Positions 7,129 through 15,753 of a stretch of DNA of 26,597 bases are shown piece after piece. Made by a program: the position numbers and the translations under genes. The stretch spans positions 1-26,597 of the forward strand of contig JBBINX010000022.1 in the NCBI GenBank assembly GCA_037443685.1, given 5' to 3'. This stretch comes from JAHJRJ01 sp037443685 (GTDB lineage: Bacteria; Bacteroidota; Ignavibacteria; UBA10030; BY39). A model generated the notes under the pieces. The model saw only the letters and a program-made list of their open reading frames with translations. It made no database searches and was not told where the DNA came from. Numbering within the stretch: position 1 is the first letter of the stretch; each line of letters opens with the position of its first letter.

Positions 7129-10100
7129 CTATCTCATCAAAATCGCTTTCTTTGTTTGAATAAATGATCCTACTTTCAATTGGTAAAAATATATCCCAGT
7201 TGGTAAGATTGATCCATTTCCGCCAGAAGTGGATCCGCCTTCGGCAGAAAAAGTGACTTGATGGTAACCCGCTGTTTTATAACCGTTAACTAATGTCGCA
7301 ACTTCTTTCCCGAGTATATCATAAACTTTCAAAGTCGTGTAGTCATCAACCGCTAAGTGATAATTGATAATCGTACTGGGGTTGAATGGATTTGGATAGT
7401 TTTGCTCGACGTTGAAATTCGTTGGAATTGAATATTCATTATTCGATTCAACTCCAGTTGGAGTTGGAAGTATGTACCTCAACACTTCACCGTTCGATGT
7501 TACTGCCCAGCCATTACTTGTATCGACAAACGAAATGTGATTAATAGTTCCTGATATCGGATAAGTTGCCTGACTGATCCACGATGAACCATTGTTTGTA
7601 CTCTTAAAAGGTGATGTTCCGCTGGCAATCCAAGCAAAATTACTTTCACGGATAAATGAGACTCCAGTAATAGCAGCAGTCGTCGGGCTAGTAGCACTGG
7701 TCCACGATGTACCTCCGTTTACAGACACTCTAATTGCTCCAGTAGAATGAACTACGATACCATTCATGCTATCCTTAAATGCTACACCATAGCTATTAAC
7801 CGCCCCACTTGCTGCTGAAGACCAAGAATTACCACCATCTGTTGTTCTCCAAACCTTACTATTATTCGTACCAAACCAACCAAAATTCTTGCTGGTCCAC
7901 CAAAAGGAGTTATTCCATCCTGCTTCAGTTGAAGTGCCAACAGGTTCAGAAGTTAAATGACTCCATGTTTGACCAAAGTTTGTTGTCTTCAATACAACAA
8001 ATCGTCCACTACTCGCTGGGTCTCCTTGAGCATAACCGGTTCCATCATTGAATAACCACAACCCGTTTATGAATGGACTAATTGGCGAAGGATAAATTTG
8101 TTGACTCCAGTTAGCACCACCGTCGGTTGTCGCAAAAATTTTACCATCCCCACTTCCTACCCACGCTCGATTTTCGTCTAATGCAGTCACGCAATACAGA
8201 TCGACATTCGAAAGATTTCCAGTAGCTATTAACCAGTTTACACCTCCATCGGTCGTACGCATCACGACCGGTGCGCTCGCTGAACCATTTCCACCTGCAG
8301 TCCAAACAATATTTTGATTTACTGCTTTAACAGAATATAGAGAAGTAATCACCGGACTCGTTTGTCTTTCCCAAAAAGGAGCCGAAGGAAATACAGTAAC
8401 CTTGTATGCGTAACTATCGCGATCGTTTGTATTCGAGAGCCAATTAAGCCTTATCACAATATCTTTTGCGGCGGTCAATGTACTAACCCTAAACATCATC
8501 GGAGATAATGTTATTTGCTGTCCTGCTGATAGCATTGAAGTACTTGCTATCCCCTGTAAAACTTGCAGGGTTGCATCGGATGTAGTGGCAGTGAATGTAA
8601 GGTTATTCGCATCAGCAAATAGAATATTTTTTACTGTTAATGTTACTAAAATAGTGTCTCCCTGAAGAAAAATATCTTTACCTTTAGTTGTCAAGATCGA
8701 TGCATTAAGAATTTCGATTCCAGGACGTGATTCGGTTAATGCACGTGCAAAATTAACTCTGCCTCGTCCCATATTACCCGCAAAGCTCACATTAACTGCA
8801 TCAATAGAATCACAAGTAACTTTAATTTGCGTAGCAATTTGACGTGGAGTCCATGAAGGATTTGCAGATTTTAAAATACCGGCAAGTCCGGCAACGAGCG
8901 GACTTGAAAAAGAGGTACCGCTATATCCTGAACTCGCGTAACCCCCTGAATTTGTTGCACTGAGAATATTTACACCTGGTGCATAGACTGGCACTGTTCT
9001 GCCGTAATTAGAAAAACTTGCTTTTATATCGGATGTGGAATTGGTAGCACCTACTGCCAGAACATTTTTATAACTCGATGGATAATGTGGGATTAAATCA
9101 TTGTTATCACCAACTTGATCGGAGCCACCATTACCTGCTGCAGCAACGATTAAAGCTCCGGCTTGTGTCGCTGAATTAACGATATCTTGTTCAAACAAAG
9201 AAAATCCACCTACTCTGCCCCAACTACAATTAATAACCTTTGCCCCTTTTGTAAATGCATATACAATTCCCTCATAACCATAAGCAATGCTATTGTCTGT
9301 TGTGGATGCTACGTTTACAGGCATCAACCGGCAATTCCAACTCGAACCTGCCATACCGACTCCATTGTTCGTAACCGCACCAAAGTGACTTGCAGTATTT
9401 GTTCCGTGATTCGCACTTTGTGGCGTCGATGATAATCCACGAGGATTGTTAGTATTATTTGTAAAGTTCCATCCTATAACATCATCAACGAAACCATTTC
9501 CATCTTGGTCAATTCCATCCTCATCGCCTAATGGGGGCGGGCCTAAATCGAACCTACAGTTTCCATTTATATCTTCCAATTTATTAATCCATAAATTTCC
9601 GTATAAATCTTCATGCTGCCAGAATGTACCACCGTCAATTGTAGCAATTGCAACATTTGTATCTCCTTTGCTAATCGCCCAACCATTGATAACATTCATA
9701 CGAGTAAAAGCACTACTTTGTGTAGATAGCAAAGGATCATTCGGAGTCGTCTCAATGTACTGCATGTATTTTGGTTCAGCATATTCGATATTTTCCGAGT
9801 TGTCAAGCATACTGGCAACTTCACGCGAATCAAGATTGGAATTTATATAACCGTAATATATTTTTGAGATGTCGACATTATTCTCAGAATTTTCGCTTTT
9901 TGTCAACGGTTGAATATTTTTAAAAATCTTTTCAAGACTGATAACACCCGACTGATTAAGTAAATTATTTAATTCTTCGGAATTTGTAGTCATCATATTT
10001 GATTCGACTACTATATCTGTTTTAAACTTGATTATGACTATTCCGGGGACTACTTCATCCGATAGACTAAATACTCTTCCTCCATTCGAATTGGTATTAA

Positions 10101-10176
10101 ATTTTACATCTGCATAATGTGTAGAATAAATCAAGAGAATTGATGAGATAGTTAAAGTAACAAAACGTAAGAACAT
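7129..10176 (-). CDS. Secreted S8 subtilisin-like protease with YCF48/BNR-like repeats and type IX secretion sorting domain
   Basis: This 1015-residue protein starts with a signal peptide (about residues 1-20) and a prodomain-like region to about 150. The peptidase S8 domain has Asp181 (ATIDGG), His257 (NHGTNTASH), Asn349 of the oxyanion hole (AAAGNGG) and Ser422 (SGTSFSSP), so the full triad is present. An acidic DEDGIDQDGNGFVDD insert at 218-232 looks like a calcium-binding loop. After a beta-rich spacer come about six TTDGGxxW-type motifs (roughly residues 630-905), as in YCF48/BNR beta-propellers. The last 80 residues form a type IX secretion sorting domain (PNPFNPST, KVYDILGKEV, LPTGIYFYQL), so the product is expected to be exported and surface-attached or released. 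GAAAGG precedes the ATG. It is probably transcribed alone, with a terminator behind it. Confidence 0.92.
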   Translation of the reverse strand: MFLRFVTLTISSILLIYSTHYADVKFNTNSNGGRVFSLSDEVVPGIVIIKFKTDIVVESNMMTTNSEELNNLLNQSGVISLEKIFKNIQPLTKSENSENNVDISKIYYGYINSNLDSREVASMLDNSENIEYAEPKYMQYIETTPNDPLLSTQSSAFTRMNVINGWAISKGDTNVAIATIDGGTFWQHEDLYGNLWINKLEDINGNCRFDLGPPPLGDEDGIDQDGNGFVDDVIGWNFTNNTNNPRGLSSTPQSANHGTNTASHFGAVTNNGVGMAGSSWNCRLMPVNVASTTDNSIAYGYEGIVYAFTKGAKVINCSWGRVGGFSLFEQDIVNSATQAGALIVAAAGNGGSDQVGDNNDLIPHYPSSYKNVLAVGATNSTSDIKASFSNYGRTVPVYAPGVNILSATNSGGYASSGYSGTSFSSPLVAGLAGILKSANPSWTPRQIATQIKVTCDSIDAVNVSFAGNMGRGRVNFARALTESRPGIEILNASILTTKGKDIFLQGDTILVTLTVKNILFADANNLTFTATTSDATLQVLQGIASTSMLSAGQQITLSPMMFRVSTLTAAKDIVIRLNWLSNTNDRDSYAYKVTVFPSAPFWERQTSPVITSLYSVKAVNQNIVWTAGGNGSASAPVVMRTTDGGVNWLIATGNLSNVDLYCVTALDENRAWVGSGDGKIFATTDGGANWSQQIYPSPISPFINGLWLFNDGTGYAQGDPASSGRFVVLKTTNFGQTWSHLTSEPVGTSTEAGWNNSFWWTSKNFGWFGTNNSKVWRTTDGGNSWSSAASGAVNSYGVAFKDSMNGIVVHSTGAIRVSVNGGTSWTSATSPTTAAITGVSFIRESNFAWIASGTSPFKSTNNGSSWISQATYPISGTINHISFVDTSNGWAVTSNGEVLRYILPTPTGVESNNEYSIPTNFNVEQNYPNPFNPSTIINYHLAVDDYTTLKVYDILGKEVATLVNGYKTAGYHQVTFSAEGGSTSGGNGSILPTGIYFYQLKVGSFIQTKKAILMR
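7211..7249. repeat. GC-rich repeat element inside the sorting domain of the protease
   Basis: Two TCCGCC units (7219 and 7234) flank GATCC sequence, and the second continues as CCGCCTTCGGC, a short palindrome around TTCG. The stretch is GC-rich against the AT-rich surroundings. In frame it codes for the Gly/Ser linker FSAEGGSTSGGNGS inside an otherwise compact sorting domain, which suggests a dispersed palindromic repeat that entered the gene without breaking the frame. Confidence 0.45.
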
Positions 10177-10233
10177 ATGATCGACCTTTCATTAGAATTA
10201 CATAGTTTAACCCAACTGACGAGTAACTTGTAA

Positions 10234-10275
10234 GACAGGCAGGTTTTTTGCTGCTTGTCCGGAGGTTTTCTTCGG
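10234..10275 (+). repeat. Two adjacent hairpins in the leader of the subtilase gene
   Basis: Hairpin 1 pairs GACAGGCAG (10234-10242) with CTGCTTGTC (10251-10259) around an 8-base T-rich loop. Hairpin 2 pairs CGGAG (10260-10264) with CTTCG (10270-10274). In both, the one non-Watson-Crick position is G-T read on the plus strand but A-C on the minus strand, so the structure is better as plus-strand RNA, antisense to the subtilase leader. There is no U-tract, so a terminator is unlikely. It may equally be a degenerate palindromic repeat. Confidence 0.35.
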
Positions 10276-10321
10276 AGCGATGGGGAGTTTTCAATGTCAA
10301 TAAAACATAATATTAAAGCAT

Positions 10322-10343
10322 TTTCTTATAAAAAGATAAGAAA
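10322..10343 (-). terminator. Weak AT-rich hairpin downstream of the regulator gene
   Basis: TTTCTTAT and ATAAGAAA form a perfect 8-base inverted repeat with a 6-base loop, about 50 bases after the stop of the regulator at 10392. The stem has only one G-C pair, so it would be weak as an intrinsic terminator. Confidence 0.18.
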
Positions 10344-10391
10344 TTATTAAATAGAAGGCAAGAAAATAAACATCCATCGAAGAAAGTGAAG

Positions 10392-11807
10392 CTATAAGAA
10401 CTGCTTTTCGGAACTGTTCTTCTGCATAATATTAACTTTAGAAATATCTTGCTTAAACTCAATATTATATTCCTGCATTCTCCGATATAAAGTAGATGTG
10501 CTGATTTCAAGAATTTTTGCTGCTATATCTTTATTATAATCGTAAAGTTCTAAGACTTTCATTATGTGATTTTTTTCAAATTTTTTAAGAGCTACGTCCA
10601 AGCTGTCAATAGAATTATTAGAGTCGTTGTTAGTATTCCGCTTTACGTTTTCAGGCAAATCTGACAGAGTAATCTTATCACCGTTTGCAAAGATTAGAGC
10701 GCGCTCAATTGCATTTTCTAATTCGCGGATTTCACCTTTCCAATTATAATTAATCAAACAATACATAGCTTGATTATCGACACCACGCACAAGCTTATTC
10801 ATTTGTTGACTATATTTTTGTACAAAGTGTTGAACTAGTAATGGTATATCGCCTTCCCGCTCGGATAAAGATGGGAGTTTGATTTGTACAACGTTTAGAC
10901 GATAGTATAAATCTTCGCGGAATTGTCCTTTCTCTACCAAACCAGATAGATCTCTATTCGTTGATGCTATTATCCGTACATCGATGTTTATCGGTGTAGC
11001 ATCACCGACCGGATAAATTTCACGTTGTTCGATTGCACGTAACAATTTAACTTGTAAGTGAAGAGGTATTTCGCTCACTTCGTCCAAAAATATTGTACCT
11101 CCATCTGCGACTTTAAACAATCCAACTTTATCGCAATAAGCGTTTGTGAAGGCACCCTTCCTGTGACCAAATAATTCGCTCTCAAACAGTGACTCTACAA
11201 CCGCACCGCAGTTAACGGAGACGAAAGGTTTATCTTTCCTATTACCATTATAATGAATAGCGCGTGCAATCAATTCTTTTCCAGTACCACTCTTCCCAGT
11301 TACCAAAACATTACTGCAAGTTGAGGATAGTCTTTCTATAGTAACAAATACTTTCTTCATAGCATCGCTATCGCCGATGATATTATGGAAATCGTGCTGA
11401 CGGTTTATCTCTTGTTTTAACAAAATATTTTCAAGCGCTAAACGCCGATGAAGCTTGAGTTTATTAACACGATGTATTAACTCATCAAATTCTATCGGTT
11501 TAATAATATAATCGAATGCTCCCTTTCTCAAAGCATCAATCGCTGTGTCAATCGATGCGAAAGCAGTTATTAGAATCACAAAAGTCTCTGGTGTCGCTTG
11601 TAACACACGATCAATTAATTCAGGTCCCTTCATTTCTGGCATCTCAATGTCTGTAATAATTATATCGAAGGGATGGTCTAAGTGCATTTTTAATGCAACC
11701 GAACCATTTGGTGCAGTCGTTACATCATAATTTTCCTGTTTAAGAACAAACGATAAAGAATCTCTTATAATCTCTTCATCATCTACCACTAATATTCTCT
11801 CTGACAT
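10392..11807 (-). CDS. Sigma-54-type (NtrC family) response regulator, GAFTNA variant
   Basis: This 471-residue protein has a receiver domain with acidic pocket D9/D10/E11, phospho-acceptor D53, T81 and K103. The central AAA+ domain has Walker A GKSGTGKE (171-178) and Walker B GTIFLDE. A Fis-type helix-turn-helix lies near the C-terminus (NKDIAAKILEISTSTLYRRM). The loop that normally reads GAFTGA reads GAFTNA (218-223). Phosphorylated relatives hydrolyse ATP to open sigma-54 promoters. Its receiver and ATPase align without gaps with the regulator at 14360-15736 through Walker A and the GAFTGA loop, so the two are paralogues. No kinase is adjacent; it follows the CcmF gene by 30 bases on the same strand and is probably co-transcribed with it. 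The nearest kinase is at 15754-17550. Confidence 0.93.
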   Translation of the reverse strand: MSERILVVDDEEIIRDSLSFVLKQENYDVTTAPNGSVALKMHLDHPFDIIITDIEMPEMKGPELIDRVLQATPETFVILITAFASIDTAIDALRKGAFDYIIKPIEFDELIHRVNKLKLHRRLALENILLKQEINRQHDFHNIIGDSDAMKKVFVTIERLSSTCSNVLVTGKSGTGKELIARAIHYNGNRKDKPFVSVNCGAVVESLFESELFGHRKGAFTNAYCDKVGLFKVADGGTIFLDEVSEIPLHLQVKLLRAIEQREIYPVGDATPINIDVRIIASTNRDLSGLVEKGQFREDLYYRLNVVQIKLPSLSEREGDIPLLVQHFVQKYSQQMNKLVRGVDNQAMYCLINYNWKGEIRELENAIERALIFANGDKITLSDLPENVKRNTNNDSNNSIDSLDVALKKFEKNHIMKVLELYDYNKDIAAKILEISTSTLYRRMQEYNIEFKQDISKVNIMQKNSSEKQFL

Positions 11808-11837
11808 AAATTTATTTTTCTTTTAATTCAATTTCAA

Positions 11838-14021
11838 TTATATTTTCATACGTCTGCTAAAGGCGATGATTGTTCCGAGAGTTAATAATATTGAACCAGC
11901 CCACACAAAGTTCATAAATGGTTTAGTGCTTACTTCGACGACAATTCTTTCGGGCACATCCTCATCGTTTAGTGAGGTTCCACCAAATGTCAATTCAACC
12001 ATTTTTTTATCTGCGTCAATGTTCGATACAATGACAGATCTTTTTTCCTCTGACTGACTTGGCATATATACAATGGGAGTAAATTTTTTGTTGTTTTCAT
12101 AAATCATTTCAGGCTTGAGGACGTATATATTATCGCTATATCTGACTTTTAAATTTGCACCTATCGAGACTGTTGTTGCCATTTGATGATTACCGAAATC
12201 AAATCCTAAAAATTCGATTTCATAATCAGAAAATTTCTTAGTTTCCCCTTTGGTAAGCACAAGCTTATTGGACATCGCCTCATCATTTTGTTTTCTTTCA
12301 AGCACGGAAATATATAAGTCATTAAGAAGAAGAATTTTAATATCGGGTTCGCGCATCCATGCGTTATTATACTTACTGAAATATAACTTCGGATGAGAAT
12401 GAAATACATTGCCGTTTTTCTCGACATCGATATTAATCTGAGTTTTACCGTTAGGATTTTCAGTAGCTCCGATATATTTCAATTTGTAGCCGAATAATTC
12501 TACCGGGTCATTTGGTTGAAGCTGAACTCGCTTGTGTTCATCGTAATTCCCTGAAACAATAATACCTAAAAATAGTAAACCAACTCCCACGTGCGATAAC
12601 GGTCCACCAATATCCAGCCAGCTTATTTTTGCCCGATCTATAATCGTAAATATGTTTGTCCAAAATGCAAAGGAGGCAGCCATTATGAAGAACATTAAGC
12701 TGAATTGCTTTACACCAAATATTAGACCGATAATCACCGAGATGATTGTTAAAACACCCGAATTGATTAATCTTTTTATCAATAATGCTATATCCAGTTT
12801 CCCCCAAATCAAATACGGAGTAATTGCAATTAATAGTGCTATCACGATTGCAATCGGAAAATTAAGTTTATTATAGACACTTATATCAACTGAAGAAGAG
12901 CTTGAAGCAAACAACCTTGTGATAATTGGCCAGGAGGTCCCTATAAAAACGATTAATGCAGATAGACATAATGCTATTATACCCCATAATAATCCGCTTT
13001 CACGAATCAAGCTAAACATATCTATTTTTGTATTACGTATGAGGGAATAATTTTTGAAAAAGAAAAAAGCGCTAAGTAACAACACGCCCACCATAAAACT
13101 GATTAAGTATATATTCTGTCCATTATTTTGGAAGGAATGAACTGAAAAATCTGCAAGCATCCCGCTTCGGGTCAAGAAAGTAGCATAGATAACCAAAACG
13201 AACGTCAACACAGCTAATACAAGATTAAATTTTGGAAGAGCATTTTTAAATTTTTGAACTATCAATCCGTGAAATAAAGCCAGGATAGTTAACCAAGGAA
13301 TTAAAGAAGAATTTTCTACCGGATCCCATCCCCAGTACCCCCCCCAACCCAACACTTCGTATGCCCAGAATCCTCCTATTATTATTCCTGCGCCAAGCGT
13401 TATCGATGAAAATAAAGACCATGCTAGCGCTTGTTGGATCCAACCATTAAAATCTTTCCTGATCAATGCCGCCATAGCTAATGCAAATGGAATTGTAATC
13501 GCTGCATAACCTAAAAACAGAATCGGAGGATGAATAACCATCCAAGGATCTTGCAATAACGGATTTAACCCTGCACCATCAGGTGGCAAAATTGGCAACA
13601 ATTCGAATGGACTTTTATGAATCATCAAAAATAAGAAAAATGCTTGAACAACCAAGATGAAAAGCATACTCCATGGTTCGAGATTGCTGGAACTTCGCAA
13701 GTATAAGAATCCCATAATGCTGATAAAGAGAGTCCAAAGTAAAAACGACCCTTCTTGTCCTGCCCAGAATGATGATATAAGATAGAAAAACGGGAGGGAA
13801 CGTGAACTATATCTATATATATAATCGTATTGGAAACTGTGCGTAAGTATTAAGTATAAAAAGTAAATGCTTGAGAAAGTGATAATAGCTAAAGTAATTT
13901 TATATATAAGTCTTCCTATCCGAAAACTATTTACATCACCTCTGGCTGCTGAATAATAGAAATACCCCGAAATTAATGACGTCATGAAAGCTACAATTAT
14001 CGTCAAGAGACCGAAATTCAT
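11838..14021 (-). CDS. ccmF: CcmF/NrfE/CcsA family cytochrome c heme lyase subunit
   Basis: The protein has 727 residues from the ATG at 14021, which follows AAAAGGAACAAAT, a good ribosome binding site; an upstream TTG at 14066 is less likely. It is a polytopic membrane protein with the CcmF signature FWAGQEGSFLLW (85-96), a conserved HPP near 164, and the tryptophan-rich heme-handling motif WGGYWGWDPVEN (226-237). Around residues 470-690 there is a soluble beta-rich region, then a last membrane segment at the C-terminus. CcmF joins heme to the CxxCH motifs of apocytochromes in the periplasm (system I maturation). Other ccm genes are not in the window. It lies between two paralogous sigma-54 regulators, and the 13-heme cytochrome nearby is a likely client. 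Confidence 0.92.
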   Translation of the reverse strand: MNFGLLTIIVAFMTSLISGYFYYSAARGDVNSFRIGRLIYKITLAIITFSSIYFLYLILTHSFQYDYIYRYSSRSLPFFYLISSFWAGQEGSFLLWTLFISIMGFLYLRSSSNLEPWSMLFILVVQAFFLFLMIHKSPFELLPILPPDGAGLNPLLQDPWMVIHPPILFLGYAAITIPFALAMAALIRKDFNGWIQQALAWSLFSSITLGAGIIIGGFWAYEVLGWGGYWGWDPVENSSLIPWLTILALFHGLIVQKFKNALPKFNLVLAVLTFVLVIYATFLTRSGMLADFSVHSFQNNGQNIYLISFMVGVLLLSAFFFFKNYSLIRNTKIDMFSLIRESGLLWGIIALCLSALIVFIGTSWPIITRLFASSSSSVDISVYNKLNFPIAIVIALLIAITPYLIWGKLDIALLIKRLINSGVLTIISVIIGLIFGVKQFSLMFFIMAASFAFWTNIFTIIDRAKISWLDIGGPLSHVGVGLLFLGIIVSGNYDEHKRVQLQPNDPVELFGYKLKYIGATENPNGKTQINIDVEKNGNVFHSHPKLYFSKYNNAWMREPDIKILLLNDLYISVLERKQNDEAMSNKLVLTKGETKKFSDYEIEFLGFDFGNHQMATTVSIGANLKVRYSDNIYVLKPEMIYENNKKFTPIVYMPSQSEEKRSVIVSNIDADKKMVELTFGGTSLNDEDVPERIVVEVSTKPFMNFVWAGSILLTLGTIIAFSRRMKI

Positions 14022-14359
14022 ATTTGTTCCTTTTGTAAATAAATAGAATATTTTAAAAAATTTCAATAATTATGCCATTGAACAAGTAACGGATAGAATT
14101 GACATTTTTGATTACTATTTGTTTTTAGGAAAGAAAATATATAAAAATTTTTGCAAAAATAAGAAGTCTAGAGGTTCAATTTCTTATTATTAATACGAGC
14201 CTTCTACAAAATCAAATCTGCGACGAATAAATAATTTAATCCTGATAGCTATCGGAACCAAAAAACGATGATTTTTTGATAAACACGGTTTGTATCAATG
14301 TAAATCTGTTTATTGAGTGTGCACCCGTGTTCTATTTCCTTTTAAGCAGTCTCAATACA
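14022..14359. other. Intergenic stretch between the sigma-54 regulator and ccmF
   Basis: These 338 bases hold no gene. They contain the second copy of a short degenerate repeat (14214-14237), followed at 14241-14255 by the palindromic CCTGATAGCTATCGG, and the ribosome binding site of ccmF at the low end. AACACGG and CCGTGTT near 14283 and 14326 form an inverted repeat with a long loop, too loose to call a terminator. Confidence 0.6.
14214..14255. repeat. Degenerate dispersed repeat, copy 2, with a GATAGCTATC palindrome
   Basis: Bases 14214-14237 match 4168-4191 at 21 of 24 positions, and a GATAGCTATC palindrome follows directly within 14241-14255. Copy 1 lacks the palindrome (it has CTATAGAAT at that place). 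This looks like a small interspersed element of the genome. Confidence 0.4.
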
Positions 14360-15736
14360 TTAAGTTTTTTGATCCTTTTCCGCACTATTGATCCCTAACT
14401 CTTCAATTTTTCGATATAGCGACGAAACACTAATCCCCAGCACGGCTGCCGTTTTTTCTTTATCGCTTTCATTACATGCAAGCTGTTCTTCAATATATTT
14501 TTTTTCAAATCCTTTAATTCTTTCTTTCAATTTAGTGGAATCTGTATAGGTAAGCATATTAGCTTTTTGTTTTAGTTCTTCAGGTAGCTCATCCATAGTG
14601 ATAAACTCTTTGTCTGTAAATATCAAAGCTCTTTCGATAATATTTTCTAATTCTCTAACTTGTCCTTTCCACTTGTAATTCATTAAAATTTTTATCACGT
14701 TATTTGTCGCCCCTCTCACCAGTTTTCCCATTTGTTTGCTGTGTTTATCGATAAAATGTTGAACTAAAAGGCCAATATCTTCTTTCCTTTCTTCGAGCGG
14801 AGGTAAATGAATTTCTACAATGTTTAAACGATAAAACAAATCCTCACGGAAACCACCCTCCTCAACCAGATTCCTCAGACTTTGATTGGAGGCTGCTATT
14901 ATTCTGACGTCAATTTTTATGGGATATGGGCTGCCGACAGGTGATATTTCTTTCTCCTCTATCACTCTTAGTAATTTAACTTGAAGATGTAATGGTATTT
15001 CACTGATCTCGTCTAAGAATATTGTTCCGCCATTTGCTATTTTGAATAATCCATCTTTATCTGATATTGTACCTGTAAATGCCCCTTTTTTGTGCCCGAA
15101 TAATTCACTCTCAAAAAGCGTGTCCACGATAGCGCCGCAATTAACTGCAACAAACCTTTGGGTTGCACGATTGCTGCTGTAATGTATTGCCCGCGCAACA
15201 ATTTCTTTACCCGTTCCACTTTTACCAGATATTAAAACCGTACCATCCGTCTTCGATACTTTCTTTATTATTTCGAAAACTTTTTTTATTGCTTGACTAT
15301 TCCCAACGATATTATGAAAATCATATTCACGGTGAAGTTCTTCCCTCAAAAGAGTATTTTCAAGTAATAGATTTTTATGTTCGACTAATCTTTTTACTCG
15401 ATGGAGTAACTCATCAAAATCCAATGGTTTAAGAATATAATCATATGCTCCGTTTCGCAATGCTGCAATAGCTGTGTCCAGAGAACCATATGCCGTAATC
15501 ATCATGACAAATGTTTGAGGAGATACTTCACGAATTTTTTGTAGAAGCTCGATACCTTTAAGTTCCGGCATCTCGATATCGGTTATCACAAGATCGAAAT
15601 CCGATAATTCCACTTTTTTTAAAGCTACAGCACCGTTTTCTGCCTCCTCGACATCGTAATTTTCTTTGCGAAGCACAAAAGCTAATGATTCGCGAATTAT
15701 ATCTTCATCATCGGCAACTAATATTTTGATTTTCAA
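14360..15736 (-). CDS. Sigma-54-type (NtrC family) response regulator, GAFTGT variant, partner of the adjacent kinase
   Basis: This 458-residue protein contains a receiver domain (D9/D10/E11, D53, T81, K103), an AAA+ ATPase domain with Walker A GKSGTGKE (171-178) and Walker B GTIFLDE (237-243), and a Fis-type helix-turn-helix (EKTAAVLGISVSSLYRKIEE). The sigma-54 contact loop reads GAFTGT at 218-223 instead of GAFTGA. The gene starts 17 bases after the PAS histidine kinase stop, so this is the obvious cognate regulator. It is a paralogue of the regulator at 10392-11807. Target promoters are unknown; sigma-54 sites in the neighbourhood are at best approximate. Confidence 0.94.
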   Translation of the reverse strand: MKIKILVADDEDIIRESLAFVLRKENYDVEEAENGAVALKKVELSDFDLVITDIEMPELKGIELLQKIREVSPQTFVMMITAYGSLDTAIAALRNGAYDYILKPLDFDELLHRVKRLVEHKNLLLENTLLREELHREYDFHNIVGNSQAIKKVFEIIKKVSKTDGTVLISGKSGTGKEIVARAIHYSSNRATQRFVAVNCGAIVDTLFESELFGHKKGAFTGTISDKDGLFKIANGGTIFLDEISEIPLHLQVKLLRVIEEKEISPVGSPYPIKIDVRIIAASNQSLRNLVEEGGFREDLFYRLNIVEIHLPPLEERKEDIGLLVQHFIDKHSKQMGKLVRGATNNVIKILMNYKWKGQVRELENIIERALIFTDKEFITMDELPEELKQKANMLTYTDSTKLKERIKGFEKKYIEEQLACNESDKEKTAAVLGISVSSLYRKIEELGINSAEKDQKT

Positions 15737-15753
15737 TTTTAATCCTCGCTTAT

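Noticed and set aside
10177..10300. Riboswitch in the leader of the subtilase gene
   Set aside because: I compared it with the c-di-GMP, cobalamin, TPP, SAM, preQ1 and guanidine patterns I know and found none of their conserved cores.
10297..10377. 26-codon hydrophobic minus-strand frame (MDVYFLAFYL...) after the regulator gene
   Set aside because: It has no ribosome binding site, and AT-rich DNA readily gives short hydrophobic frames.
14283..14333. AACACGG / CCGTGTT inverted repeat as a terminator
   Set aside because: The loop is about 40 bases and there is no U-tract at the right place.
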